Counted from the first letter of the stretch, positions 13,101 through 33,496 are shown. The stretch is 64,000 nucleotides of DNA from Leptoclinus maculatus (GCA_032191485.1 JAVDOI010000010.1:8301318-8365317); one strand, 5' to 3'. Notes: generated by a model from the letters alone, not told the origin. Numbers and translations: made by a program.

Positions 13101-13611
13101 CTATCTAGCTAACTCCGAGCTGCACTGCAACAGAGCAACAGGTCGATCCGGAGGAATCCTCCTCCCCAGACGTCTAGCGCCACAACATGCACGGATAGAG
13201 CGAGGGGGAGACATCGTCAAGAATTTGGCAATAACTGCCTTTCTGAGTAGAAGGGGAGCTATGAAACTGCAAGGTTTTTTTTTATTGTGTAGCATTGAAT
13301 TTGGAGCCACTAGTGAGCTGTTTGACAGGTCGTTTTAATGGTGATCAGAAAGAGGAATCAGAATCCCAACAAACCAGTTGACGTAAAGGCTGAAGAATAG
13401 AGCAGAGCGACTGCTTGGTCGTGTCCTGTATTGTACAATGACACTCTCCAAGTAAAAGTCTTTGAGGGCACATTTACCCACTAGTTGTGATTTAAAACTA
13501 ACTGGGATTTTGACTGATCATATTTACTCATAATTGATGATGTTGATGTTGAAAATATCTTTTTCAAATCACGCTAAATTCTGACTTGGCAAACATATTT
13601 GGCAACAGCAA
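9401..13611. other. Intergenic, no gene seen
   Basis: This is spacer between plpp3 and lurap1. It holds an (AC)n tract at 10149-10196 and a C-run near 12157-12174. Complex, non-repetitive stretches (for example 10540-10960 and 11515-11770) could be conserved noncoding DNA. No exon with a recognisable product was found. Confidence 0.6.
10149..10196 (+). repeat. (AC)n microsatellite
   Basis: About 24 uninterrupted AC units in the plpp3-lurap1 spacer. Confidence 0.95.
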
Positions 13612-13995
13612 AAAACACCGGCTGCTGCAAGGCAGCTGTTTTCAGTGAAAACAATTCTAGAGACCGACTGCACACTTCCTGCTCGGCACCAAACAGCAAG
13701 CAGACAAAGTTATAGCTACTAGCTGATGAACATAGTGGAGCATTTAGAGAAGCATTTAGCAGCTGAAGGAAAGCAAAACAGAGCTGGAAACACTCAATCT
13801 TCTAACTAGAGAGTGAATTGTTTTTAACTTATAATTGTCAGATGACCACAAACCTGACTCTAAATGAATGCTAATGTTTCTCCATGTTTAAGTAGACAAC
13901 CGTTGGCTAACATAACTGCAATTACAACTTCAGTATAGTGTTTTCAGCTTGTTGCACTATCCCCAAGTGGCCAAAAGAAAATCAATCAATGCAGG
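13612..13995 (+). repeat. Teleost dispersed repeat
   Basis: It contains GGCTGCTGCAAGGCAGCTGT, CATTTAGCAGCTGAAGG, AATGAATGCTAATGTT and CCCCAAGTGGCCAAAAGAAA in the order found in a common fish repeat, ending at a short ATGCAGGTTTA. Identification is from memory of the repeat, without a library search. Confidence 0.55.
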
Positions 13996-15721
13996 TTTAA
14001 AAAAAGAAGAAGAAGACTCTTCAAATGAGATGCAGCATTGATTGAAACACTCACTTCCCCCAGTGGTATCACTATTGATTGCTATAAGAATGCCTCAATG
14101 GAATTTTGTTCTTCAAGGTAACAATGCAAACTGAGGATTTTGTGTATCACATATACAGTGATGAGTTACCAGCATGTGTAATATGCCATGAAAAATTGGA
14201 GAGGTCTGATGGGGCAGTTAGTGACGTATCCAAAACAAAACAAATGCATGTGAGTGACAAAACTACCTGGAAACACTCGATCGTCAAAGTTAAACACAAG
14301 ATTAAACAATGTCACATAGTTCAGCAAAGCATACCTGCTTTTATTAGCCTCATATTACATTAGTCTTATATCACAAATTTTGCTAAATTAGCTAATTTGT
14401 ATAGCTATTAATATGAGGCTATATAAATAAGATTTAATTGACTTGCCTGTACTTAACCTCTCCACCCCCACTGGTCCCGCTGAAAGTCCATTATTACAAA
14501 CACATGTTGCATGGAAAACAATGTGAAACCCCATCGTGTAGTCAACACAGCAGAATCCAGAAAGATGTCAAATATTCAGTACTATGCCTGTTTATGGAAA
14601 GGTATAAAAATGATATCAAATATGTGCTTGATAATATTACTGGTTAGTCAGATGTGTTTGTATGTACACTGGCAGGAACATTATATAAACACCTATCTTT
14701 TCTTGTGTACATAACAGTCCCGCCGCTCTTCACCTTTATTTGTTCAGCTTTGTTGTCCTTGTCCCTATAGCTGTTATTTAAATTCATGTGTAAGTACATC
14801 CAGAAAGATAAAAAAGAAACTGAGACAAATTCCTTGTATGTGCACACATACTGAGCAAATAAATCTGATTCCGATGATCAATATCTAAATGAACCAGAAT
14901 CCCCAGAATGATTTCATGTGGTGCAATTTGCAAGTCGAAGGAAGGAAAGGATAGAAGGGGGTTTAAAAAAGCTCTTCATTTTGGCACCGGCTGCTTTAGC
15001 TCCTCCTAACCCGAGGCGATGGAGACGCCAGAGTGATGCCTGGTCGTTCTCCTGCGCTCTGGGAGGAAAATCCTGTTTAACGTCTCCACAATAACATTCC
15101 CTGGGGTTATTTATTCAGGAATGTTAATGTGCTTGGAATCTACTGGCCCTTGTGGCCTCTGACATAGGCTCCTCTGGGCTTTCCTATCAAGCATTCGATC
15201 AGGCCCAGCACAAGCTCTTTGGTGCCGCTGACATCTGTTTAAACAACAAAGATTGATGCAGCAGGAATCTATTGATGACCCTGCAGTCAGACAGCATGGG
15301 CTATCTGTTTGTGCACAATGTGCATCTCTGTTTTAGTTTTGCCCCAATTGACATTGCAAATTGCACTTTGATACTTTAAGCTTTCCAGTGGAAACTAATG
15401 GACTCCATGGTATGCCTCTCACGCACTGTAAACTCTGTATTTATGTGCTTTCTCAGGTCTGCGATCTGTGCTTTATGTCATGGTTTGAATAAACACAACA
15501 CAATTACAGGATGTAAATGAGCGTCTCCATACATATGAGATCCATTACGTTTCCACACTCATTTAATCTCTCTGTAGGTTCCTAAATAGAAACAGATGCA
15601 CAGAGCCGCGTGATTGCCTAACTAAAAATTCATGAGCAGCGGGAGTTATTAACTAACTGTTTCTCTTTTAATCTTGCGCCTTTTTTGCATAATTTTTAAA
15701 TATGCCAGTTAGATCCTTAAA
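13996..15721. other. Intergenic, possible conserved noncoding block
   Basis: No gene is seen. The 14985-15420 part is compositionally complex and repeat-free. It has GC-balanced sequence around short motifs such as AACAAAGATTGATG and ATTCCCTGGGGTTATTTATT, unlike the AT-rich neutral spacer around it. Confidence 0.4.
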
Positions 15722-15900
15722 GGAACCGTTCAACATTTTCGGTAAATATGCTTTGCGACTAGTAGATTGATACCATTCTTTTATTTGTACAGTAAATATG
15801 AAGCTACAGCTAGCAGCTGGCTAACTTAGCTTAGCATAAAGACTGAAAACAGAGGGAAACAGCTAGCCTGGTTCTGTCCAAAGGTAACAAAAACACCTAC
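15722..15900 (+). repeat. Teleost dispersed repeat
   Basis: It includes GTAAATATGAAGCTACAGC, AGCTTAGCATAAAGACTG, AACAGCTAGCCTGG and CTGTCCAAAGGTAACAAA. This arrangement is typical of an abundant teleost repeat. Confidence 0.65.
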
Positions 15901-18272
15901 GTTTGTACATGAGGGTCACAGACCATGTGAACCTGGAGGATTTCCTGGCCCAGTGGCCTCAGCTGTTATGCTGTTTTTCTGACCCTTGACTCGATGCATG
16001 CAAACACACACACACGCCACGCTTCAGGCTTATTCACTGGGGAATTAGGCTACACGAGAATAGTAAAATATCTATTCCTCTATTCCCAGGAACGTGTTCT
16101 CTATGTGTAAGAGACTTCAGGATAAATTCAATCCACGTGAGTGAATGTTGTTTGACGTTCATGTCTCTGCTTTTCACGTTTCAGGTGGTTTGGCAAAAAA
16201 AAAGCAAAAAGTAGGGCAACTCCCCTATTAAGCCCCCACATCCTCTTTATGATTCTTAGTAAATCACACTTAACAGCCCTGACAGATGCAGTAAAATCCT
16301 ATCTGCTCATAATTCTGGCCTTTCAATGACACAATTTGACCATTTTTATAATGTTTGCGTAAGTTTATGATTTCCCTAAAACTGGAAGTAAGAGGCCCCG
16401 ACTCGTAAAAAACATAATTCTTTCTCTGTGTAACATTTTTTATGCTCACCCTCGACCTCATGTAACGGCTGACCCCAGGGTTACTCTGAGCTACCCTGAG
16501 AACACTTGCTAATACGTGGGTTATGTTTTACGGCCACCCCCCTGGGCTCACAATACCCAGATTTTATTATCCTCTCGTCATTCCAACTTCCCACTTGCTT
16601 TTTCATTCCATGGACATTACAAGAATGTTGTGTCAAGTATGACATATTTGCTGTCAGTATTATGCCTCTCCAATGAAATCATGGAATGTGCTCGCTGCAG
16701 TAGAGCATGTTTGTTAAGAAACCTGGAGAATTAATGGCCGAAACTCTCCTATAAAATGACAGAAAACATTATGATTCATAAGATGAGATGACCTCAGAGT
16801 GTTGACTTGGGCTCAGTTTCCAGGGTTTGAAACGTAATCTGTACTCTTAAGAAAACAGAGCTAATGAATGAAATCCCAGAGGAGCAGAAATCAGGCTTGA
16901 TTGTTCAAACCTCTGAGAATGTCGTCAAATATCTGAGTGCTTGAATGTCTGCTGCCATCTACAGGTCTTTTCAGAGGAAACAAGCTTATTTGATTTGAGT
17001 TGGCTGATTCTCCAAAACACATCAACTACCAGATCATGTCAACAGAAGCTGTACATTATGAGCAAAAGTCAGAGAGTGTGGCTGAGCAGATGTCTCGTCT
17101 CTTACAAAGACTTTTTTTATGCCGCAGCAGACAGCAAGTCATCTTATGTCCATTAGAAATAAAGGGGAATCAATTTAAAGCTTTTAAACATGAACATTAG
17201 CAACAGCTGTAACAATACAACAGCTAACGTTTCAGATATATTTATGTGCATAAACATTTATTATTTTCGTGGAAGGGAAGGTAATAGTTAGTCTAGCACT
17301 AGGACCCGGAAGGGACAAAGTCTATAAAAAGAAGTGGGAAGCTCACCTGGGCTTCTTCCTGCACTTATTAGACTCACCTGAGACAAGCCTTCGTTTGGTG
17401 TTTGTAGGTTCCTTATTTGAAAATATGTTTAAAATCTCAGTTTTAGTGAAATTTTAGAACCATGAAATCTTTATTTTAGCTCATAGTATTAAATTAAAGG
17501 TTTGTTGATTCAAAAATGTATTTGTTTGATTCTTCATGTTCGTTAATTAAACAGCCAAGAAACAAGGTATGCTCGAGCAGATCAGAGATGATTCAACATT
17601 TTAGTCCTTTTAATACAATATTAACATGGTTCTTTATAAATATAGATTTCAGTCACCGATTGGGGGCTTGTGTCCAGTCTAGCAAGGTGTATAATTTGTT
17701 TTTACATTACCTTTGTTTTGTAAAATGTTTCTTGTAAAGGTTTCTTTTGTATATCAATGTGCTCCTGTTTCTATTAGATTTTAATTGAAGACACTACGAG
17801 AGCAGCCAACAATTTTATTCAGACCTATTCCCTTTTAGTGTGCCGTTAGCTAATCAATTGATTAGCTAAATGAGGAGCCATTTTCAGTTGTATTTGTTCT
17901 TGTGGGGCTTTCAGCTGTGTTAAGGAAGGGGGGGGCTGAGTAGTATTGTGTGGTTTGAGTTGCCTTAGAGTGTCAAATTGGTTAATGTGTTGTGGTGGTT
18001 TGTTTTATAATTTGTCTTCATATTTTGTGATGATTTCTTATTTCTTAAATTATATTTAAGTGTATATATATAAATCCTACTTCATATTCATTAATCCACC
18101 TGGGACTGCTGCAGTCTTATACTGGTCTCCACATAGCAGCTCCAGTAAAATGAACCAGGGGATTCTGTTGCACAGTTGAGATTTAAAGGTGACTGAACTG
18201 AGTTCAGCCTCTAAAGGGAGGTAAGGCGATAGGCTAGTGATATTTCATATTTTAACCTTCTGGACCCTATCC
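15901..18272. other. Intergenic, no gene seen
   Basis: AT-rich spacer with no recognisable exon, RNA gene or repeat family beyond short simple tracts. Confidence 0.55.
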
Positions 18273-19180
18273 TATGGAAGCCCATTCCCGGCAGCAAAAA
18301 AAAAAAAAAAAAGATCACAAAAAAAAAATAAGATCGCAAAAAAAAAATAAGATCACTAAAAAAAAAAAATGTAATTCACAAAAAAAAAATAATAATCCAC
18401 CCACAAAATAAATAATAATAATTCTAATAATTTTTTTTTTTTTTTATTTAACTTTTTTCCACCAGCAAAAAAAAAAAAACTTTTGGTGCATCCATCTGTA
18501 ACCATAACACTGACCAGATTTTTCCAGTTGCTATAGAAAGTCGAAATTATGAGATACTTTAACACAACAGTCATAGAAGCAGCTATGACATATGAATGGA
18601 TTGTGAGTACATTGAAGACTTCTTTAAAACGTGGCTTTACAACACATGAAATACAGATGATGTTTCACATGGATTGTACTGAGCAAACGCACCCTTGAAT
18701 AGAATGTTAAGCAAGAAGCAGCTCTGGAGTATAAAGAATGAAACCAATGTGGCTGAGGTGGCGACCAATAAACAGCAACTGGAAACATCTTTTTTTTTTT
18801 TTTTTTGCTGACAGAGAAAAAGTAAAATATATATATATATATATATATTTATTTTTTTTGTGAATACATTTTTTCTTTTTTTTCTTTTTGTGAATTAATT
18901 AATTTTTTTTTTTTTTTGTGAATTAATTCTTTTTTTTTTTTTGTGATCTTATTTTTTTTTTTTTTGCTGGCGGGAATGGGCTTCCATACATCTGTAACCA
19001 TAACACTGATATTTTAACACAACAGTCATAGAAGCAGCTATGACATATGAATGGATTGTGAGTACATTGAAGACTTCCTGCGGGAATGGGCTTCCATACA
19101 GATGGATGCACCAACATTTTTTTTTTTTTTGCTGGTGGAAAAAAGTTAAATAAAAAAAAAAAAATAAATTATTAGAATTA

Positions 19181-19975
19181 TATGGAAGCCCATTCCCGCC
19201 ACTGTGAGGAAAAAATAAAGATCCTGTTATCTCGAAATTTCGACTTACTATCTCGAAATTTCGACTTACTATCTCGAAATTTCAATAAAACATACAATAA
19301 AACAAGGTAAAACACAGTCAGCAGAAGCTCCTAAGAGCAGAGAGAAACCAGATCAACTTGTGACCACACTGCGTGTTTACCGTGGAGCATTTTGACTACA
19401 GCTGGTTTTCGAGACAAATCTTTGGAGCTGCAAATTAATGAGGCAGATGTTTGTGATGTTGTCATGAGGTGAAAATACACAATGTGGACAATAACGCATC
19501 AGAGGCAACAAGAAAAGCAAAGCCATAAAATTAAGAATTCAACCAGCCAAGAACACAGATATGTCAAGTTGTTCATTTGAGTTTGGCTGAAGGTCGCCAG
19601 TTAACAGGGTCCCTTCTTAAACCGTAACCCTGCTCTGCTACGCCTGCCCTCAGTCACTAAGTCATTATTATAAGATATATCTCATAATAATGAGATGCTA
19701 AGTCATAATTATGAGATAGTAAGTCATAATTATGAGATCCTAAGTCATAATTACGAGATAGTAAGTCGAAATTTCGAGATAGTAAGTCGAAATTTCGAGA
19801 TAGTAAGTCGAAATTTCGAGATAGTAAGTCGAAATTTCGAGATAGTAAGTCGAAATTTCGAGATAGTAAGTCGAAATTTCGAGATAGTAAGTCGAAATTT
19901 CGAGATAGTAAGTCGAAATTTCGAGATAACAGGATCTTTATTTTTTCCTCACAGTGGCGGGAATGGGCTTCCATA
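19181..19975. mobile_element. Inner foldback element with about 100-bp perfect arms
   Basis: The left arm (19181-19285) and right arm (about 19871-19975) are reverse complements over about 100 bases. They run from the TATGGAAGCC end through AAAGATCCTGTTATC into the 21-bp satellite units. GAATTA flanks both ends and is a possible target-site duplication. The interior (19286-19690) has no recognised coding sequence. Confidence 0.75.
19699..19928. repeat. 21-bp palindromic satellite array
   Basis: There are eight near-identical 21-bp units built on the 12-bp palindrome TCGAAATTTCGA followed by GATAGTAAG (19761-19928). They are preceded by about three diverged units with TCATAATTATGA in place of the core. 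Three units in reverse orientation stand at 19231-19285. Because 21 is a multiple of three, several frames stay open and give heptad-like SRNFEIV repeats. These are a product of the satellite, not a gene. Confidence 0.9.
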
Positions 19976-20115
19976 GAATTATTATTATTTATTTTGTGGG
20001 TGGATTTTTTTTTTTTTTGTGAATTAAATTTTTTTTTTTTTTTTTTTTTAGTGATCTTATTTTTTTTTTTGTGATCTTTTTTTTTTTTTTTTGCTTGCGG
20101 GAATGGGCTTCCACA

Positions 20116-20846
20116 GTTACTACTGTGTGCTATTTTTTGTATATGATGTAAATTATTTACAAACTTGAAATGAAGATATTTAGTGTTTTTCTGAGCTTCC
20201 TCCCAACTGCAGTGTGTATGTTGTGAGACTTATGCTTATCATGCTAATGGTATGTCCATTGCATAATAATATATGTTAATTACATTATCTTTAAAACATT
20301 TCGGCAATGTTGGAGCTTGCTGATTCTCAGTCAAAGCCACTTGGCTGATAACAGCTTACACAAACGTCTCCACCAGTCTGTGTTGGATGCAGCGGTGTTT
20401 GTCTCCCTCTAACAGTGGCCAGTGGTAAAACCCTCAAAGTTTTCTCCCACAGTCTCAACGATGCCTCCCACGGTCTGACTTTTTCACATAAAGCTAACTT
20501 TGCCCTCTGAGGTCACAGCTTAGTTTTCTGTAAACTGATGAAGCATCATAAACTTATTTTCAGTCATGCATTCTGCTAGTTGCTTTATCTTTTTTCTCAT
20601 ACTGCCACTATCATCTTTGTATTACATACTCCTTTGACAATGCCCTTAATGCACAACTGGTCTTATCCTCAATCATAAGGACGCAGGAACCTCCCACAAC
20701 CGTTGCCCTGATTTTGAAAGGCATCAATATGGGGCAAGATGATGGATGATGTGGCAGATGTTAGCTTGCTAACTATTTGGCCCGTCTCCGTGTCTAAAAG
20801 TGGACTGTACAACAGCACAGACCTGTTTCTTATACAGAATATCTTT
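20116..20846. other. Intergenic, no gene seen
   Basis: Spacer of ordinary composition. Nothing could be recognised in it. Confidence 0.5.
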
Positions 20847-21160
20847 GAGGAAGAGTTCACCCCAAAATTGAAAATACCATAGATGAAACTGCTCACAACA
20901 AGGTCTGATTATTTTGACTAACTAGGTCATGATTTCTGGAAAGAGACATTGCTGTTGAGTTTTTAAAAAGGTGATTTGGTGCTTTGAGCACCACAAGCCG
21001 AGTGCCATATAGTTCCATTAAATTGGAGAGAAGGCAGACATCTCTACAGCTGATATCTGCAAAACTAGGCAACTTATTTCAAAACAATCTTGATTAATAA
21101 ATAGCACATGTAAGAGGATAAGTATATATTTTGGATTTTAGGAGAACTGTCCCTTTTAAG
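20847..21160 (-). mobile_element. Foldback/MITE-like teleost repeat, copy 1
   Basis: The ends are inverted: AGTTCACCCCAAAATTGAAA at the left and TTTTGGATTTTAGGAGAACT at the right. The interior (AACTAGGCAACTTATTTCAA, AAATTGGAGAGAAGGCAGAC, GCACCACAAGC) reappears, reverse-complemented, in ints15 intron 6 at 46.8-47.0 kb. No protein is encoded. Confidence 0.65.
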
Positions 21161-22168
21161 CACTTCCACAATATGATCCAAAATGTCTCAAAACACATTG
21201 AACGGTGGTGGAAAATAAATATGTAGCCCATGTTTACTCACGCATTTTTAAGTACCTGTACTTTATTATTTACATTTTGAGGGTTAGGAAAGCCTACAAC
21301 AGTACGTGTATAAGCACGGGTTCTTAAAATGACCTCCACCACAGAGAGCTGCAACTGTAAAAAGCTGGTTTACAGTTAAATGGCAATTCATCTCTAAAAA
21401 AATATAAATTTATAGTAGTCTATATCTTGCTCATAAAACGTCTGAATGCAGGACTTGTAATAGGCTATTTTTACACTGTGGTACTGCTGCTTATAGCTAA
21501 CTATCTGACCACTTCTTCCACCACTATGAACTACACTACCCAGCAGCTTATAGCGTTAAAGCAGTTAGCTCCCACTCAACAAGCTAGCTACAACATCAAA
21601 TACAGCTTTAAACGATGTACATATGTAATAATGATTAGATGATATCATCTTGATGGCTTAACATACACGTGGTCTATCTGACTGTATAATGTATAGAGAT
21701 TTTTACAGATTTAACGTGCGCTTCACATCACAAGCAACTCGGTGCGCACAGGTGTTGCCTCTTCACGTGACTGCTAGTATGGAACTCCCACCATTGTTTG
21801 AGGACTACACAAAGAGCATTTCCACTTTCCAGCAACACCTTCTGTACTACATACCATCAATACCTCAGCAGCATGAATGGCGACAGCATGTCAGCAGGTA
21901 CAGGTGATCTGTCGTTCCAGCGTTTTCACGGCTCGTTCTGCGCCTCTGTGGCACGTTTGTCATTCGTGATCACGGTTTGTTGTTGAGTGTTCAGGAATAT
22001 AACGTGCGGGACTTTGCTGTAAGTGTGGGAGATTTATGGGTGCGCGGTTTTCCCGCTCTGGAGTCTTAACATCTCACAGTGGAATTTGGAAAGTGACTTT
22101 ACGCACAAGCTCTTCTCCATCCAAAACCACCGATCGGAGTACTTGGAAGTAAAATACGGCGCGGTGGG
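21161..22168 (+). other. Spacer and probable lurap1 promoter/5' UTR
   Basis: No other gene is seen. The last 200-300 bases before the lurap1 ATG are richer in CpG and probably hold the promoter and 5' UTR. No TATA box is evident close to the start. Confidence 0.4.
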
Positions 22169-24614
<2,446 letters not shown>

Positions 24615-25309
24615 TCTTCTATAAAGCAATATTTTAATGTATGATGTTTGGTTTGAAGCTATTCTCCTCAACAGTTTACTGCCAGTAATGCAGTGAGATT
24701 TAAAATGCACTTTGACACTGATGAATGAATGATGCTTGAAGATGAATGGGCCCCTTTCTCTTTTTCACTACTCATTTGCTTTTGATTAGGATGTACACTG
24801 TTTAGTGTGTGTATTTTAGGTGTTCCAAGAGACAAAAAACTATTTTATTAACAATTAAGGACATTGCAAATATGAGGAAGCTCTACTAGGAAATATCTGA
24901 AAATGTTATGTCCTTGTCTAATACATGTTTTACACACGGGTGACTTGAATTGCAGAGATACTGATCATGAACTCTGTTTTTCTTTCTTTTTCATTGAAAC
25001 TGAATTTAATTTGATTGTCTTATCTTATTCATAATAATAGCTTATATCTCATATATTGTCCAGTCTCTCTGAGCTCTTTCACAGTTGTGGATATAAGGCA
25101 ATGAACCTGTGAGGATTTTAAAGATGGTGCCATTGTTCTGCTGCAATGATGAGCCTAATATGTCGATTGGTAATAAACAAGACAAAAAGAGTCTTTATTA
25201 ATGCTCTTGCTCGTCTCACAACCCAAACAGCAGAGCAGTATGAATGCTGAATGAATGTGTGTTATGTGTAAACATGAAATTCATTATAATGTAATAGTAA
25301 ACAAATAAA
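24615..25309 (+). other. lurap1: lurap1 3' UTR
   Basis: This follows the TGA at 24612-24614. AATAAA signals stand at 25172-25177 and 25304-25309. No other exon is seen before the pgap6 promoter. Confidence 0.5.
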
Positions 25310-25673
25310 AAAATGGGCATTAGTGATAGTGAAATAAGTCCTAATCATGACAGCTATACACATATTAAAATTAAGGGATTTCAGAGCTGTTTCTATAGGA
25401 CAGCGTTGCCTTCCATGGTTCTCTTAAACTTGTACTTTTGGAGATTACCATTATAATTAACACACGCGCTGCATTCATGGACTAATGTGTGTTTTACCTT
25501 ATTCACTGCTGTGAATTATGTTTTGCATCATCAACAAAAAGTTGTCGTTTATGTCAATTAACAATATTTGAATATGATCTATTTTTGAATTACACAAATT
25601 ATCAATGAAATGGCATTTTGTTCTCGGTCGTTCATGTGAATGATGATCAGTTTTCCGACGGTCGCAAAGGCAG

Positions 25674-25702
25674 CACGTGACGTCGTGTATTGACATATAA
25701 AT
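25674..25702 (+). promoter_or_regulatory. pgap6 core promoter: E-box/CRE and TATA-like
   Basis: CACGTG (25674-25679) overlaps a CRE-like TGACGTC (25678-25684), and TATAAAT follows at 25696-25702. This implies transcription from about 25.73 kb, 80 bases before the pgap6 ATG. It is inferred from motifs and position only. Confidence 0.5.
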
Positions 25703-25809
25703 CCAGGAAGTGATGCGCGTGGGGAACGACTTCTCCTCAGCGATAGATTGGTGTGACATTACAGGTGGTTAAAGGACGATGTAATGGTTCAGACACTCGT
25801 GAAGGAAAC

Positions 25810-31632
<5,823 letters not shown>

Positions 31633-31775
31633 TAGGACAGGAGAGGCTGTAAGGAAGCAAAGTGCACTGCAAACATTCACATAAGGTTAAAAGATATCGT
31701 GTTGACAAAATCTTTTAAGGCTCTGACTCTTCAAAGTTTCTTGATATCTTGAATAAAACATTTAAAAATCAAATT
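31633..31775 (+). other. pgap6: pgap6 3' UTR
   Basis: This follows the TAG at 31630-31632. AATAAA at 31752-31757 is the first polyadenylation signal, so the 3' UTR may be very short. Confidence 0.5.
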
Positions 31776-32016
31776 TAGACCTATGTTCTCATAGGTCGAC
31801 CGTTTTCATGTTCACATTTACAGATGGTTTGAAACTCTTATATTTGAATGAAAAAAGATCTGTAAAAGTCTTGCAGACATCCTGAAATACACACACACAC
31901 ACCATTTAATCCAAATCAAATCTGCTGAAAACCTTGAAGGTGGTCCATTCCACAAGCTTAGGTATGAACATTAAAACCTCCAGGTAGCAAACCACCTGAC
32001 CTTTGACCTCATGACC

Positions 32017-32536
32017 AGCGGCCTGTACTACGAAGCGAGTTCAACGTACCGCGTTAACCGCTCAGCGGTGGTCATCAGCTCGGTAAATCAACCCAGGGTT
32101 TCTCAATCTGGCTCCGAGTGCGTTCACACAATCACAAACGTGGACAAGTCTGTTGTTAGTCGAGCAGCACATTTTACAAACAAAGAGCAAACTGTAATAT
32201 TAGACAAATACGACAGCTGGCAAAAAATCGCTGACTATGTGAATGTGTAGATTAACAGGCTGAACTGAATACACAAATGTAATGACAGTCAGATCTATCG
32301 TGCTCTAGATGGGGCAGTGATATAAGCCTTTTAATTTACGCATTCACGCCCGTCAGTCTCCACTCGTACATGCATCGTCTCTTTTCAAAATAAACTTGCG
32401 TCTTCACAGGAAGTGAGGTTGAGGCAACAAAACAAACGGTTAGGTTTAGCTTTACTTTTAGCTTCGCACACGAACAGCGGCCTGTGTCTGCTTGTTTAAA
32501 CCTGAAGTTACCTCGCTCTTCGTAGTACAGGGCCCT
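32017..32536 (+). mobile_element. Harbinger-like deletion derivative with SANT/Myb-like fragment
   Basis: The terminal inverted repeats are imperfect: GGCCTGTACTACGAAGCGAG at 32020-32039 and the complement of GGCCCTGTACTACGAAGAGC at 32515-32534. Inside, 32158-32249 encodes HFTNKEQTVILDKYDSWQKI followed by ADYVNV and a stop. This reads like the two ends of a Myb/SANT-like DNA-binding domain (FT-E----IL--Y and WQKIAD-VN) joined with the middle missing. Such domains are carried by PIF/Harbinger elements. No transposase is left, and the family assignment is inference. Confidence 0.5.
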
Positions 32537-33496
32537 GGTATTTGTACATATTGTGTATGACCAGTACATGTAGGCTATGAAATCAATGGTTGAAATATTT
32601 ATAAGGAATCGCACTTTGTGGAGCTACTTTAAATCTTTATATTCAGATTATCATTGAGTCCGCTGATAAAATATCCAATATTTATAGTCGATGTAAACAC
32701 TCCTCTCATTCTTGGATCTTCTTGAATTTAGTGCAAAAAAAGATTTGAAAACAATTCACAATCCACCTCTTTACGTACTGTAGGCCTGTCGTAGATGGCC
32801 CGATGTTATGTCCACCTTTCTTTCCTTGTCTGCTCTCTGATCATCTCGTTTATTTTCCCGCTCTAACATTCTTACTTTTTACCAACATTCATCCTGAAGC
32901 ACTTTTATGATTAAAAAGCTGACTCCACTATGTAATGTACATATCCCATATGTATACGAGTGGCCACTATGAATGTATATTCAGATTGCTGTGTCCAGTG
33001 CCTCCTCTTGTCTTTGTCTTTCTGTAAACGAGTGCTCTGTATGAATGTGTGTGTTTTGTCTGTTGCACCAGTGAAGCTACTGAGCACTTTCCATACTTTA
33101 TTTAATGTACGACATGTGAAATATGTGTTGTCTTTTTTCTAAGCGTCCCATGTATTGATGATTTTCTCATTATGATTTTGCACAGGTTCAAAGTGAACCC
33201 TTCTGGCACACTTGCATTAGCCTTCCTTTCTTTTGAAATATTGTGTTTCACTCTTGTGTGAGAGCGTGTGAATCACCTTTTTAGTTGTCACCTTTAATTA
33301 AGAGTATGAAAGGCGTTCTACCACAACAACACACTGTAGCTCTCGTGCGTGTAAGGATGAAGAAATGTGATGTTGGATGTAAAACATGATTTTACTTCCT
33401 TTATCGGCCTACTACTTTATCCAAACAGCATTTAGCCCACCAAAAATAAATCTGTGATATAAACGGTTTCATGATTTTTATTTTTTTCCTCAGGCA

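Larger units (their letters stand above)
18273..20115. mobile_element. Nested cluster of long-inverted-repeat (foldback) elements
   Basis: The 18-mer TATGGAAGCCCATTCCCG or its complement occurs six times: 18273-18290, 18971-18988 (rc), 19081-19098 (rc), 19181-19198, 19958-19975 (rc) and 20098-20115 (rc, last bases variant). The outermost arms (18273 to about 18425, and about 19976-20115) are inverted copies over some 150 bp, including GATCAC and AATTCAC blocks separated by A/T runs. A middle pair (about 18421-18500 and 19100-19178) is also inverted. A segment at about 18560-18630 is directly repeated at 19010-19080. No transposase is visible, so these are non-autonomous foldback or MITE-like elements inserted into one another. 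Confidence 0.75.

Noticed and set aside
19657..19976. Open frames on both strands with SRNFEIV or LLSRNFD heptad repeats
   Set aside because: They are translations of a 21-bp palindromic satellite; the repeat unit is a multiple of three and has no stop, so the frames are automatic.
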